A DNA stretch of 64,000 nt from Amycolatopsis xylanica (GTDB lineage Bacteria; Actinomycetota; Actinomycetes; Mycobacteriales; Pseudonocardiaceae), in the NCBI RefSeq assembly GCF_900107045.1, contig NZ_FNON01000003.1:434001-498000 (forward strand). Direction: 5' to 3'. The position numbers were made by a program, and so were the translations under genes. The notes below the pieces were generated by a model that made no database searches, was not told the origin of the DNA, and was given only the letters and a program-made list of their open reading frames with translations. Positions 8,701 through 17,873 of this stretch are shown here, piece after piece. Within the stretch, counting starts at the first letter, position 1, and every line of letters starts with the position of its first letter.

Positions 8701-8933
8701 TGACCAACCTCGAACTCGACTACTGCACTATCGGATCCTTGGCGCCGCTCGCCGAGATCTCCACGCTGAAGCGGGTGGTCATCCGGTTCCCGCAGGCCGA
8801 AGTCGATGTCCGGCCGCTGGCCGACCGGATACTGACTCTCCGGCTGCGCGACACGACCGCCGTGATCGGCGTCGACCGGCTCGGCGCAGGCGTGAAGCTC
8901 GAATTACTGGGTGCTCCGTCACCCACCCGGTGA
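5799..8933 (+). CDS. NACHT-LRR STAND NTPase (bacterial NLR)
   Basis: 1044 aa. Order of parts: an N-terminal helical domain (~1-240, resembling the NNH helical domains found before bacterial NACHT modules); a NACHT NTPase with Walker A GEAGSGKTT (~264-272), Walker B LVLVDGVDEVD (~344) and a sensor-like FVITSR; a winged-helix segment with VHRTFQEFLAAG (~573); a helical repeat region; and leucine-rich repeats from ~775 to 1020 (repeats such as LTGLDQLSNLRLD and LSRLPNLKHLFLS). Bacterial NLRs of this layout include anti-phage sensors. The frame is open from 5733, but GTG 5799 has GGGGAGG just upstream. No separate effector gene is adjacent. Known of the family: oligomerises on ligand sensing. Inferred: self-contained defence protein. 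Confidence 0.85.
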   Translation: MAGLEASALKLGGTIASHAFKSWLRRRKDKDERTADLATLAADEVSSPLERQKLENLIATVGTQVAEQLTPVLTTRFPELPRNEITAAFLALEDTLGQIDLSDTALLADDADPERLARRVREQFPGRPVGLSERAGSLYELALDQSCRHLVLVVRHLPSFQPRALSEVLGRLSRQSDQLDEVLARLPSTPFRVLGRDVDAAFREDYLSLLARKLDHLELLGLTMDDQPRLPLTVAYLSLTVSDGSATLRAEAAIGAADRTLIRGEAGSGKTTLVDWLSVTAARGAFTGELAAWNGFVPFPIRLRSFATEPLPRPDDFLAHIAPGLAAQMPPLWATRMLLKGTALVLVDGVDEVDASRRYDVKAWLRDLNLTFPQAKFVITSRTAAADRRWLRKEGYASVVLQPMTIVDIKLLVERWHLAAAAGKSPRPKVDLAAAERRLLGQLESRVHLRSLAASPLLCAVLCALNLAHRAELPSDRMDLYRKALSMLLHLRDTERRVPVLLSEAQKTSLLGDLAWRLTLANKVEFDVDKVREHLERRLRSLPYVDKSVDEVLNDLLERSGLLRRPAASQVDFVHRTFQEFLAAGEATEQNHIDTLIGHAHLDTWRETVVLAGGQAKQHQAEELLNGILDRANTEPDYARYLRLVAASCLETVRDIAPETLARVERTITEHLVPPPHFRAASSLVSLGSRLLRYLPESVEALPEESAAATVRAASLTTSDDALPLLRRYAKDSRAQVQTQLEKAWQFFDPDRFATEVMADSPLQEGSFIITTSRLLPYLRHLRHLTGLGITLSGTERHQDLGVLAGAPALFMTRLKFDERTEIDLTPLTEHPRLRMISLHNAARYTEVAALTGLDQLSNLRLDRVTPWTRPDVLGDLTGLSRLSLNMIGRLDFLSRLPNLKHLFLSEAGPMALRKRSPLENVEEFTLENPAGRMAVAQETAAAFPAVTDLRFRGATLDTLRPLAGLPLTNLELDYCTIGSLAPLAEISTLKRVVIRFPQAEVDVRPLADRILTLRLRDTTAVIGVDRLGAGVKLELLGAPSPTR

Positions 8934-8942
8934 CGGAGCACC
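8910..8942. terminator. Hairpin terminator overlapping the NLR stop codon
   Basis: Perfect 14-bp stem (GGTGCTCCGTCACC and its complement) with a 5-nt loop. The TGA of the NLR gene (8931-8933) lies inside the right arm. It sits between convergent genes and has no clear T tract, so it could serve both strands. Confidence 0.65.
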
Positions 8943-8949
8943 TCGGCCG

Positions 8950-9933
8950 CTAAGCGTGGCGCAGGCAGAGGCTTCCCCACTGGAAGCCCGCGCCGATCGC
9001 CGACATGACATAGGTGTCGCCCGAGCCGACCAGCCCTTGGCTGAACGACTCGTGCAAGGCCGTGAAGACACCAGCCGAGCCCGTGTTCCCGAGCTTGTCC
9101 AGCGTGATCGGAGCCCGTTCGCGCGCCACCCCGAGCTTGTCCATCGCCGCGTTCACGATGTTCACATTCGCTTGGTGCAGAAAGAAGTGCTCGACGTCGG
9201 TCACCGCGACTCCCGCCCGCCCGGTCGCGGTGAGGATGCTCTCCGGCAGACACAGGGTCGCCGTGTTCCACACCTCCCGGCCGTCCATCTTCAGGTAGTG
9301 CCGCCGCTCGGCGACCGTCTGCGGCGAGGCGGGCGTTCGCGAACCGCCCGCCTGGATCTCCACGCCGTAGGACAGCTCCGAGCCGAAGTCCCAGCCGAGC
9401 AGGCCCGCCTCGGGGTCCGGCGAACGCGTGAGCACGGCGGCCGCGGCGGCATCGCCGAAGAAAACCCGGCTCGTCCGCTCATCCGGGTCCGTCACCCGCG
9501 ACGCGCAGTCGGCCGCGATGACCAGCGCGGTGCGCGCGGACGTCTGCAGCAGGTGCGCCGCGAGCAGCATCGCCTGCATGCCGTTGGCACAGGCCGCCTG
9601 CGTGATGTCGAGCGTGAGGGCACGCTCGGCGCCCAGCGCCGCCTTGACGATCAACGCGGTCGACGGGAGCGGCTGGTCCCAGGTGTACGTCGCGATGATG
9701 ATCACGTCGACGTCGCACGCCCTGATCTCGGCCGCGCCGAGTGCCTGGCGAGCGGCGGCGACGCACATGTCCGAGGCGGCCAGCTCGGGTTCGAGCCAGC
9801 GGCGCTCCCGGATTCCCGTGCGGCTGACGATCCACTCGTCCGTCGTGTCGAGCAGCTCGGTGAGACGCTGGTTGGTGACCACCGGGTCGGGCAGGTGCAG
9901 TCCGGTGCCCGCCACGGCCAAAGGCAGCGTCAC
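8950..9933 (-). CDS. Beta-ketoacyl-ACP synthase III (FabH-like)
   Basis: 327 aa. KASIII-type condensing enzyme with the full catalytic triad: C115 in ITQAACANG, H253 in HQANV and N283 in LGNTGSAG. SRTGIRERRW is the usual N-terminal acyl-CoA region. Such enzymes either start fatty-acid synthesis or transfer acyl groups in secondary metabolism. Its GTG start overlaps the TGA of the upstream acyltransferase-ThiF gene (GTGA at 9930-9933), so the two are translationally coupled and probably act in one pathway. No other FAS genes are nearby, which argues against a housekeeping FabH. The substrate is unknown. Confidence 0.88.
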   Translation of the reverse strand: MTLPLAVAGTGLHLPDPVVTNQRLTELLDTTDEWIVSRTGIRERRWLEPELAASDMCVAAARQALGAAEIRACDVDVIIIATYTWDQPLPSTALIVKAALGAERALTLDITQAACANGMQAMLLAAHLLQTSARTALVIAADCASRVTDPDERTSRVFFGDAAAAAVLTRSPDPEAGLLGWDFGSELSYGVEIQAGGSRTPASPQTVAERRHYLKMDGREVWNTATLCLPESILTATGRAGVAVTDVEHFFLHQANVNIVNAAMDKLGVARERAPITLDKLGNTGSAGVFTALHESFSQGLVGSGDTYVMSAIGAGFQWGSLCLRHA

Positions 9934-11753
9934 GCGGCACCCGCCGTGTTGCGATCCGGCGCGATGAGTTCTGCGAAATCGGTGTAGAACCGGCCGGACT
10001 CACAGGCGTCGCCGAGCAGGATGCGCCGTGCCGCCTCCGCGGTCAGCGCGCCGCCGAGGGCGACGCCAGACGCGAGCTGCGGCCAGCTGCTCAGCGTCTT
10101 GCCGAGTTCACCGAAGGACGCCTTGAGCTGCGGGCTGATCTTGTCGGCGTCGACCATCGCCAGGATCAGGTCGACCTTCTCCTGCCGCGTCAGGTCCTGT
10201 AGCTGGCTCGCCTTGACGTCGCCGATCAGGCCGTGCAGCACCGGCCGGTCGCGTTCGAGGTCGAAGCGCTCGATGTCCAGCATGCCGCGGTCGTTGCAGT
10301 CCATCACCACCGGGATGCCGAGTGTCCTGGCCTGCTCGCGCGCCGCGATCTTGACGTACGGGGTGTCGCATTCCTCGACGAGCAGGTCGATCGGGCCGTT
10401 GCCGCCGCTGAAGAACTCGGCCATGTTGGCGTCGGTGAGACCGTCGGTGAAGATCTCGATGTCGAGGTAAGGGTCGATCTCGAACATCTGCCGCGCCGAG
10501 ATCACCGCCTTGTTGACGCCGAGGTGGTGCACGCCGGCACGCAGCCGGTTCAGGTTGGACAGGCTGAACTCGTCGAAGTCGGCGAGTTTGTACGCGCCGC
10601 CGATGCCTTCCAGCGCGAACGTGACGGCGGCGCTGTTGCCGACCGAAAGCCCGATGACGCCGATCCGGTTGCCGAGCAGGCGCCGCTGGTCCGGCCGCTC
10701 GATCTTGCCCCGGTTGCGGTCGGTGCGGACCAGCCGGAACTCCTCGCAGGGCAGCACATGCACCAGCCTGCCCGACCATGGGTAGAACGCCCAGGTGCCG
10801 TACGCCCACGGCTCGGCGCCGTTGAGCTGCTCGAGCTTCTTGGCGGTCAGCAGGTCCTCGTCGAAGCGGACAGCGGGCTCACGGCTGCGGATCAGCTCCT
10901 CCAGCTGAGTGTCGATCGTGTCGTGTACTTCGCGGACGACACCTGAGGCCAGCAGGTCCGAGAGCGCTTCGCCGTCGCCGGAGCGGAACAGCACCGGACG
11001 CCAGCAGTCCTTTTCGGACTGTGCGGCCTGGTCGAGACCGGCGGGTTTCACCGGCTTCGCGAAGGTCGCCGAAGCCGTGTGCGCACCGGACTCGGCGAGC
11101 GCAGGGAACTCGTCGCGCAGCCGCCGCACCAGGTCGGTGTACTGACCGGCGCCGTCTTCGGCCCGGTAGAACATGATGATGACGTCCTCGGCGTAGTGCT
11201 CGACATAGCGGCGAGTCTCCGGAATGCCGACGAAACCGAAGCGCTCATGGAACTTGTCCTGGCCGTCTTTCGTGCCGGAGGTCCCGATCATCGCCTTGGC
11301 TCCCAGTGAATGGGCCGCTGAAATCGCGATGGCGTTCAAATGAACTCCGAGACCCAGTTTCCTTGCCCGATGTTCGACCACCAGCCTGCTGTGCTCGAAT
11401 GTCTCACTGAGCAGGAAACCGCGCTCCGCGATTAATTCTTCGTATTTATCCGAGCCGAGATAGGCGCGGGACTGGAAGAGATGGCCGTTGTCCGGAGTGG
11501 ACAGCCGAATGTACCCGAGCGGCGGGCCGCCCGGCTCACGCCTGGCGATGAAGTGCCAGGCGCCGTAGTCGAGGACCTGGTCGTCGACGTGCGCACCGTC
11601 GGCACTACGGAAACCCGGCCGCCTGCCGTGATCGAAGAGGATGCGAGCACGCAGCTCGCGGACCTGCGCCACCAGTTCAGGGGCATCGGCGCCCGCTTGG
11701 ACGGCGGTGATATGCCAGCGCATGGGGGCAGCACTCGAAGTGCGGGAAAACAT
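9930..11753 (-). CDS. Acyltransferase (AHL-synthase/FeeM-like GNAT) - ThiF/E1 fusion, Rv1355c-like
   Basis: 607 aa. Residues ~10-230 look like an N-acyl amino-acid/homoserine-lactone synthase fold: LGYIRLSTPDNG, ETFEHSRLVVEHRARKLGLG and a C-terminal HERFGFVGIPETRRYVEHY. After a linker, residues ~345-607 are an E1/ThiF adenylyltransferase: NRIGVIGLSVGNSAAV Rossmann loop, LADFDEFSLSNLNR, LLVEECDTPYVK and VVMDCND. The frame extends upstream, but ATG 11753 has GAGGAA about 10 nt before it. It resembles the Rv1355c/MoeY type but I see no nitroreductase domain. Inference: makes or activates an acylated amino acid or peptide, with KASIII supplying or transferring the acyl chain. Confidence 0.7.
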   Translation of the reverse strand: MFSRTSSAAPMRWHITAVQAGADAPELVAQVRELRARILFDHGRRPGFRSADGAHVDDQVLDYGAWHFIARREPGGPPLGYIRLSTPDNGHLFQSRAYLGSDKYEELIAERGFLLSETFEHSRLVVEHRARKLGLGVHLNAIAISAAHSLGAKAMIGTSGTKDGQDKFHERFGFVGIPETRRYVEHYAEDVIIMFYRAEDGAGQYTDLVRRLRDEFPALAESGAHTASATFAKPVKPAGLDQAAQSEKDCWRPVLFRSGDGEALSDLLASGVVREVHDTIDTQLEELIRSREPAVRFDEDLLTAKKLEQLNGAEPWAYGTWAFYPWSGRLVHVLPCEEFRLVRTDRNRGKIERPDQRRLLGNRIGVIGLSVGNSAAVTFALEGIGGAYKLADFDEFSLSNLNRLRAGVHHLGVNKAVISARQMFEIDPYLDIEIFTDGLTDANMAEFFSGGNGPIDLLVEECDTPYVKIAAREQARTLGIPVVMDCNDRGMLDIERFDLERDRPVLHGLIGDVKASQLQDLTRQEKVDLILAMVDADKISPQLKASFGELGKTLSSWPQLASGVALGGALTAEAARRILLGDACESGRFYTDFAELIAPDRNTAGAA

Positions 11754-11820
11754 TGTTTTTATTCCTCGACAATAGCCGTGAACATCACGAATGCTCACGA
11801 GAAGAAAACTGGGGGTAGAC

Positions 11821-11855
11821 AAGAAAAATCCGGCGAGCCCGTCGACTCGCCGGAT
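11821..11855 (-). terminator. Rho-independent terminator of the rdgB operon
   Basis: 10-bp perfect stem ATCCGGCGAG/CTCGCCGGAT (11828-11855) with an 8-nt loop. On the minus strand it is followed by a run of T (complement of the A-rich 11821-11828). It lies 85 nt after the rdgB stop and upstream of the start of the acyltransferase-ThiF gene. Confidence 0.8.
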
Positions 11856-11940
11856 CGGAAGATAGCAGGGGCGCTACAGCGCAGGGAAGATCAACTTGAC
11901 TGTGTCCATTCACACGAACCGATGAATGGGAACCTCATTT

Positions 11941-12546
11941 TCAGCCGGCGAAAGCGCGCAGCTTCGGCAGCAGTGCGCGCAAGGCTCGGCCACGGTGTGA
12001 CAGAGCGTCCTTTTCGGACGGTTCCAGCTCGGCCGACGACCGCGTCTCACCTTCGGGCACGAAGATCGGGTCATACCCGAACCCGTTGCTCCCACGCGGA
12101 GCCCGCGCCAGCGTTCCGCGCCACTCACCGCGCACGACCGTCTCTTCGCCACCCGGCACCACGAACGCCGCCGTGCACACGAAAGCCGCGCCCCGGCGCT
12201 CGTCGGGAACGTCGTTGAGCTGACCCAGCACGAGTTCGAGATTCGCGAGGTCGTCGCCGTGCTTGCCGGACCAGCGCGCCGAAAGCACGCCAGGCATCCC
12301 GTTCAGCGCGTCGATCGCGATGCCGGAGTCGTCCGCGATGGACGGCAGGCCGGTCGCTTCGGCGGCGTCGCGGGCCTTCGCGAGCGCGTTGCCCTCGAAG
12401 TCGGGCGCGGTCTCCGGGGCTTCCGGGAACTCGGGGACGTCGGCAAGGCCGATGACCTCGACGCCTTCGATGCCTTCGGCCGCCAGGATTCGCCGGAGCT
12501 CGCCGAGCTTCTTGGCGTTGCGGGTGGCCAGCAGGAGGCGGGTCAC
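11941..12546 (-). CDS. rdgB: RdgB/HAM1 family XTP/dITP diphosphatase
   Basis: 201 aa. House-cleaning enzyme that hydrolyses dITP, XTP and ITP to monophosphates, keeping deaminated purines out of nucleic acids. The N-terminal [35 protein letters not shown] and the C-terminal [15 protein letters not shown] motifs are all present, with Lys and acidic residues that bind substrate and Mg. Its start overlaps the rph stop by 4 bp, so translation is coupled to RNase PH; the same pair is fused or adjacent in many bacteria. It is the last gene of the operon and is followed by a terminator. Confidence 0.95.
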   Translation of the reverse strand: MTRLLLATRNAKKLGELRRILAAEGIEGVEVIGLADVPEFPEAPETAPDFEGNALAKARDAAEATGLPSIADDSGIAIDALNGMPGVLSARWSGKHGDDLANLELVLGQLNDVPDERRGAAFVCTAAFVVPGGEETVVRGEWRGTLARAPRGSNGFGYDPIFVPEGETRSSAELEPSEKDALSHRGRALRALLPKLRAFAG

Positions 12547-13316
12547 TTCGACTTCTTCTTGTCAGGGCGCGGCTCGGGCAACTCGCCGGGGTACGGCAGC
12601 GCCAGCGCCTCGTTCTGCAGCCGGGTCAGTTCCTCGCAGCCGGCCAGCGCCATGTCGAGCATGGTGTCGAGCGTCGAGCGGGCGAAGGTCGCGCCCTCGC
12701 CGGTGCCCTGGACCTCGATCAGGGTGCCCGTGTCGGTGGCGACGACGTTCATGTCGACCTCCGCGCGCGAGTCCTCCTCGTAGGGCAGGTCGAGCCGGAC
12801 GCGGCCGTCGACGACGCCGACGCTGATCGCGGCGACCGAGGACGAGAGCGGCTGCGGGTCGGCGAGGCGGTTGGCGGCGCCGAGCCAGGTGATGGCGTCG
12901 GCCAGCGCGACGTAGCCGCCGGTGACCGCGGCCGTGCGGGTGCCGCCGTCGGCCTGGATGACGTCGCAGTCGATGACGATGGTGTTCTCGCCGAGCGCGG
13001 CCAGGTCGATGCACGCGCGCAGCGAGCGGCCGATCAGCCGGGAGATCTCGTGGGTGCGGCCGCCGATGCGGCCCTTCACCGATTCACGGTCGCTGCGGGT
13101 GTTGGTCGCCGAGGGAAGCATCGCGTACTCGGCGGTCACCCAGCCCAGGCCCGAACCCGCACGCCAGCGCGGCACGCCTTCGGTGACGCTGGCCGCGCAG
13201 AGCACGCGCGTGTTGCCGAACTCGATCAGCACCGAACCGGCTGGCCACTGCTGGAAGCCGCGGGTGATCTTCACGTCGCGGAGCTGGTCGTCGTTCCTGC
13301 CGTCTTTTCTCGCCAC
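12543..13316 (-). CDS. rph: RNase PH
   Basis: 257 aa. Phosphorolytic 3'-5' exoribonuclease that trims tRNA 3' ends, acting as a hexamer. Core motifs RPDGRN-like start ([14 protein letters not shown]), [61 protein letters not shown] and [17 protein letters not shown] are intact, including the catalytic Asp pair region. The C-terminus ends in a short Lys-rich tail (DKKKSK). GTG 13316 has no RBS but TAGAGT 6 nt upstream, suggesting a leaderless transcript in addition to read-through from the upstream genes. rdgB is coupled downstream. Confidence 0.95.
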   Translation of the reverse strand: MARKDGRNDDQLRDVKITRGFQQWPAGSVLIEFGNTRVLCAASVTEGVPRWRAGSGLGWVTAEYAMLPSATNTRSDRESVKGRIGGRTHEISRLIGRSLRACIDLAALGENTIVIDCDVIQADGGTRTAAVTGGYVALADAITWLGAANRLADPQPLSSSVAAISVGVVDGRVRLDLPYEEDSRAEVDMNVVATDTGTLIEVQGTGEGATFARSTLDTMLDMALAGCEELTRLQNEALALPYPGELPEPRPDKKKSK

Positions 13317-13322
13317 GGGTGC

Positions 13323-13328
13323 ACTCTA
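13323..13328 (-). promoter_or_regulatory. -10 element for leaderless rph mRNA
   Basis: TAGAGT on the minus strand, 6 nt before the GTG start at 13316, with no RBS between. Confidence 0.45.
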
Positions 13329-13339
13329 TGACCCGCCGC

Positions 13340-14104
13340 TCAGACGTCGTAAACCGCGCCCTGCTGGACAAGTTCGGCGCGCGGGAACACCGCGTCCGCT
13401 TCGGCCAGCACGGCGGCCGAGTCGGTCCACGGCAGCACGTGTGTGAGCAGCAGCCGGTCGACGCCGCCGCGCAGCGCGATCTCGGCGGCCTGCTTGCCGG
13501 ACAGGTGCATCCCGGGCGGCCGGACCGGCGAGTCCGTCCACGAGGCTTCGGCGAGCAGCACGTCGACGTCGCGCACGAGCTTGTCGAGCGCCTCACACGG
13601 CCCGGTGTCGCCGGTGTAGGCGAGCGAGCGGCCGCCGTGGCACACGCGGAACCCGAACGCGGGGGTCGGATGATCGACCGGCACCACGGTCACCTCGAAC
13701 GGCCCGATCTCCACGGTCTCTTCGAGAAGACTGTGGAACTGATAGGTGTCGGAGAGATCGGTGATCGCGCGTTCGTCCTCATCGGGCGCGTACGCGTTGG
13801 CCAGCCGGTGGTGCGCACCCGTCGGCGCGTAGACGGGCAGCCTCCCGGTCGTGCGCTGCGCGGCCTCGGGGTGATAGCGGCGCAGCACGGTGAGCGCGCT
13901 GAAGTCCGCGCAATGATCAGGGTGCAAATGCGACAGCACGAGCGCGTCGAGGTCGAAGGGGTCACGCAGCGCCTGCAGGCGCGCGAGTGTCCCGTTGCCG
14001 AGTTCCAGCCCCAGCACGAAACCGTCGGCCTCGATCAGGTAACCCGAGGCCGCGGTGTCGGGGCCGGGGATGCTGCCCGCACAGCCGAGGATCGTGAGTC
14101 GCAC
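13340..14104 (-). CDS. Metallo-beta-lactamase-fold hydrolase, Rv1339-like cyclic-nucleotide phosphodiesterase
   Basis: 254 aa. MBL fold with LSHLHPDHCAD (metal-binding HxHxDH variant), AYTGDTGPC, LLAEASW and LLTHVLPW. Position between murI and rph is the same as M. tuberculosis Rv1339, reported as an atypical class II cAMP phosphodiesterase, so I infer the same activity on cAMP. The N-terminus MRLTILGCAGSIPGPDTAASGY is the usual strand for ribonuclease Z/PDE members. GTG 14104 lacks an RBS but has TAAGGT 7 nt upstream. It belongs to the rhomboid-murI-MBL-rph-rdgB run, all on the minus strand. Confidence 0.85.
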   Translation of the reverse strand: MRLTILGCAGSIPGPDTAASGYLIEADGFVLGLELGNGTLARLQALRDPFDLDALVLSHLHPDHCADFSALTVLRRYHPEAAQRTTGRLPVYAPTGAHHRLANAYAPDEDERAITDLSDTYQFHSLLEETVEIGPFEVTVVPVDHPTPAFGFRVCHGGRSLAYTGDTGPCEALDKLVRDVDVLLAEASWTDSPVRPPGMHLSGKQAAEIALRGGVDRLLLTHVLPWTDSAAVLAEADAVFPRAELVQQGAVYDV

Positions 14105-14111
14105 ACTTCAC

Positions 14112-14117
14112 ACCTTA
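14112..14117 (-). promoter_or_regulatory. -10 element for leaderless MBL hydrolase mRNA
   Basis: TAAGGT on the minus strand, 7 nt before the GTG at 14104; no RBS visible. Confidence 0.45.
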
Positions 14118-14134
14118 AGCGCGATAGGAGTGTT

Positions 14135-14932
14135 TCAGGCCGTAGTCAACGCCACACCGGGAGCGAAGCCCATGAACCGTTGCGCGAGCCGGTTGAACGG
14201 GTCGGCCGAACCGGTGGCGACGAACTCGTGCTTCGGCGGCGTGGAGCGCTCGGAGAGCAGGTCACGCTCGGTCAGCACCCTGAGCACGTCCTTGGCCGTC
14301 TCCTCCGCGCTGGACACGAGGATCACGTCCTGTCCCATCACGATCTGCAGCACCCCGGTGAGCAGCGGGTAATGCGTGCAGCCCAGCACCAGCGTGTCGA
14401 CCTGGGCGCTGAGCAGCGGCTCCAGGTACCCCTGCGCGAGCCCCAGCACCTGGCGGCCCGAGGTGATCCCGCGCTCCACGAAGTCGACGAACCGGGGGCA
14501 CGCGACGCTCGTCACCTGCAGGTCACGCGCCGCGGCGAACGCGTCCTCGTACGCGCGGGACCGGACGGTGCCCTCGGTGCCGATCACGCCGATGCGGCCG
14601 GTGTGCGTCGCGGCGACCGCCCGGCGCACGGCGGGCAGCACGACCTCGATCACCGGGACGTCGTAGCGCTCACGCGCGTCACGCAGACAGGCGGCCGACG
14701 CGGTGTTGCAGGCGATGACCAGGGCTTTCACCCCGCCTTCGACGATCTCGTCCATGGCTGCGAGCGCGAACTCACGGGCCTTCGCGATGGGCAGCGGGCC
14801 GTACGGGTTGTGCGCCGTGTCGCCGACATACCGCAGCTGCTCATGGGGCAGCTGGTCGAGAATGGCCCTGGCGACGGTCAGCCCGCCGACCCCGGAGTCG
14901 AAAACGCCGATCGGAGCGTCCGGTGTGGTCAC
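14135..14932 (-). CDS. murI: Glutamate racemase
   Basis: 265 aa. Interconverts L- and D-glutamate for peptidoglycan precursor synthesis. The two catalytic cysteines are in VIACNTASA (C75) and [10 protein letters not shown] (C185), and the N-terminal [16 protein letters not shown] binds substrate. Start GTG 14932 overlaps the rhomboid stop by 4 bp, so it can be translated by coupling, and it also has TAGCCT (14939-14944) 6 nt upstream. The pairing of rhomboid, murI and the Rv1339-like hydrolase is conserved in mycobacteria. No truncation or missing residue. Confidence 0.96.
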   Translation of the reverse strand: MTTPDAPIGVFDSGVGGLTVARAILDQLPHEQLRYVGDTAHNPYGPLPIAKAREFALAAMDEIVEGGVKALVIACNTASAACLRDARERYDVPVIEVVLPAVRRAVAATHTGRIGVIGTEGTVRSRAYEDAFAAARDLQVTSVACPRFVDFVERGITSGRQVLGLAQGYLEPLLSAQVDTLVLGCTHYPLLTGVLQIVMGQDVILVSSAEETAKDVLRVLTERDLLSERSTPPKHEFVATGSADPFNRLAQRFMGFAPGVALTTA

Positions 14933-15561
14933 ACCGCGAGGCTACCTGTGTCCTTCTTCCGGCTCGCCCTGGCAACGAGCCACGCGGCCAGCACCCCCGA
15001 AAGCGCCCCGAAAAGATGCCCCTGCCAGGAGATCCCCGGGTTGCCGGGCAACAGGCCCCACAGCATCCCGCTCCAGATGCCCAACAGCACCACGGCCACC
15101 ACGATCTGCCCGGCGCTCCGGTTGAAAATGCCCCTGACCAGCAGGAACGCCAGCCACCCGAACGCCAGCCCCGAGGCCCCGACGGTCACCGCGCCCGACG
15201 GCCCGGTCAGCCACACCCCGAGCCCGCCGAGGATCCAGATGGTCGCGGTCACCGCGATCCACTGCCCCAGCCCGCCCGCCATCGCCAGGAACGAGAACAC
15301 CAGCACGGGCACGGTGTTGGCGAACAGATGCGACCACCCGCCGTGCAGCAGCGGCGCCCAGATCACCCCGGCGAGTCCCGACAGGTCCCGCGAGTGGATG
15401 CCACCCTGGTCGAGGTCACCGGAGATGAGGACGTCGGCCAGCTCGACGAGGTAGAGCACGAGCGTGAACCCGAGCGCGATGATGGCGGCCGCCTGGGGAT
15501 TGGGCGGCAGTATCCGCTTGGCCGGGTCCGTCGGCGTCGGCTGGGTCGGCAAAGTGCTCAT
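14929..15561 (-). CDS. Rhomboid-family intramembrane serine protease
   Basis: 210 aa, six or so transmembrane helices. The catalytic dyad is visible: Ser130 in VGASGLAFG and His182 in [25 protein letters not shown] is the helix-2 signature. A Pro-rich cytosolic N-terminus (~30 aa) precedes the first helix. It corresponds to Rv1337 by position. Substrates are unknown. The start ATG 15561 has no RBS and TAGCCT 6 nt upstream, fitting a leaderless transcript, divergent from the 15618 gene with 56 bp between starts. Confidence 0.92.
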   Translation of the reverse strand: MSTLPTQPTPTDPAKRILPPNPQAAAIIALGFTLVLYLVELADVLISGDLDQGGIHSRDLSGLAGVIWAPLLHGGWSHLFANTVPVLVFSFLAMAGGLGQWIAVTATIWILGGLGVWLTGPSGAVTVGASGLAFGWLAFLLVRGIFNRSAGQIVVAVVLLGIWSGMLWGLLPGNPGISWQGHLFGALSGVLAAWLVARASRKKDTGSLAV

Positions 15562-15567
15562 AACCCC

Positions 15568-15573
15568 AGGCTA
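15568..15573 (-). promoter_or_regulatory. -10 element of the rhomboid-murI operon
   Basis: TAGCCT on the minus strand, 6 nt before ATG 15561. It faces the -10 of the divergent gene 32 bp away. Confidence 0.5.
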
Positions 15574-15604
15574 CGAGCCCGAAAAACCATTCGCCTCGGG
15601 TGAA

Positions 15605-15610
15605 TACCCT
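15605..15610 (+). promoter_or_regulatory. -10 element for the 15618 gene
   Basis: TACCCT ends 7 nt before ATG 15618 and decides that start over the in-frame GTG at 15600. Confidence 0.45.
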
Positions 15611-15617
15611 GAGATGC

Positions 15618-16121
15618 ATGACCCGCTTCACCGACCCGCAACTGAGCATCGCGACCATGGCCTCGTGGGGGCTTGATGTCGTCTGCCCACAGTGCAAGGC
15701 GAAGGCGGCCGTCGTCGGCTGGGCGAGACTCACCTGCCCGAGCTGCTCGTACGTGAAGGCCGGCCGCGGCAACACACTCTGGGGTGGGCCGGTCGACCCG
15801 CACTTCCACCAGCCGCTGTGGTGGCAGGCCGACTTCCGGGGCCACACGCTGTGGGCATTCAACCGGCGGCATCTCACACTGTTGGAGAACTACGTCGCGG
15901 CGGATCTCCGGGAACGTGGCCCGATAGCCGGCCGCAACATGACGATGGTCGCCAAGCTCCCGGCCTGGCTGAAGTCGGCCAAGAACCGTGACGGCATCCT
16001 GCGCACCATCGCCAAGATGCGCGAAGCGGACGGTCCGACCGGCAACCCCGGCGCCTTCCGCCGCACCATGCACGTCTACGGCCGGACGGTGCCCGTATGC
16101 GACAAGGGTTGCTGCCGGTGA
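15618..16121 (+). CDS. Zinc-ribbon protein of unknown function
   Basis: 167 aa. The N-terminal part has a two-CxxC zinc ribbon (CPQCKAKAAVVGW...TCPSCSY, residues ~24-47). The rest, including GGPVDPHFHQPLWWQADFRGHTLWAFNRRHLTLLENYV and a C-terminal ...CDKGCC, is soluble and rich in Trp, His and Arg. I do not know a function; similar proteins in actinomycetes and other bacteria are annotated as hypothetical or TFIIB-type zinc-finger proteins. It interrupts the mycobacterial gene order between cysM and rhomboid, so it is likely a lineage-specific insertion. A palindrome terminator follows directly. Confidence 0.7.
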   Translation: MTRFTDPQLSIATMASWGLDVVCPQCKAKAAVVGWARLTCPSCSYVKAGRGNTLWGGPVDPHFHQPLWWQADFRGHTLWAFNRRHLTLLENYVAADLRERGPIAGRNMTMVAKLPAWLKSAKNRDGILRTIAKMREADGPTGNPGAFRRTMHVYGRTVPVCDKGCCR

Positions 16122-16126
16122 AGGGC

Positions 16127-16170
16127 TCGTGAGCGTTGCGGGCGGTTAGAACCGCCCGCAACGCTCACGA
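16127..16170. terminator. Palindrome copy A (21-bp perfect arms)
   Basis: Perfect inverted repeat, arms of 21 bp meeting at GGTT-AG-AACC, beginning TCGTGAGCG. Lies between the convergent 15618 gene and cysM, 5 nt from each stop. Member of the four-copy family also at 21955, 55562 and 61734; most likely a bidirectional terminator. Confidence 0.75.
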
Positions 16171-16175
16171 CCCCT

Positions 16176-17456
<1,281 letters not shown>

Positions 17457-17864
17457 TTATTCCACGATCTTCACCGGCTCTTCGGTGATCACTCCGTCGA
17501 CGATCCGGTACGACCGGAACTGGTGCTCGTCGGGGTCCTTGGTCGACACGAGCACGTAGTGCGCGTCCGGCTCGGAGGCGTACGAGACGTCGGTGCGCGA
17601 CGGGTACGCGTCGGTCGCGGTGTGCGAGTGGTAGATCACCACCGGGACCTCGTCGTTCGCGTCCATCTCGCGGTAGAGCCGGAGCAGGTCACCGGAGTCG
17701 AACTCGTAGAACGTCGGCGAGCGCGCCGCGTTGAGCATCGGGATGAGCCGTTCGGGACGGTCGGAGCCCTCGGGACCCGCGATGACGCCGCACGCCTCGT
17801 CCGGGTGATCCCGGCGGGCGTGCGCGACTATCGCGTCCACGAACTCGCGGCGGATCTCAAGCAC
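17457..17864 (-). CDS. mec: CysO-cysteine peptidase Mec (JAMM/M67)
   Basis: 135 aa. Zn-dependent JAB1/MPN peptidase that cleaves cysteine from the CysO C-terminus. The JAMM residues are visible: Glu in the EACGVIAG region, HSHTATDAYPSRTD giving the two His and the Asp. The frame allows ATG 17870, but TAGGAT (17871-17876) is 6 nt before GTG 17864, the window's usual leaderless layout, so I prefer GTG 17864 (product begins LEIRREFVDAI). The cysO start is 55 bp beyond its stop. Overlaps none of its neighbours. Confidence 0.88.
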   Translation of the reverse strand: MLEIRREFVDAIVAHARRDHPDEACGVIAGPEGSDRPERLIPMLNAARSPTFYEFDSGDLLRLYREMDANDEVPVVIYHSHTATDAYPSRTDVSYASEPDAHYVLVSTKDPDEHQFRSYRIVDGVITEEPVKIVE

Positions 17865-17873
17865 GCCCATATC

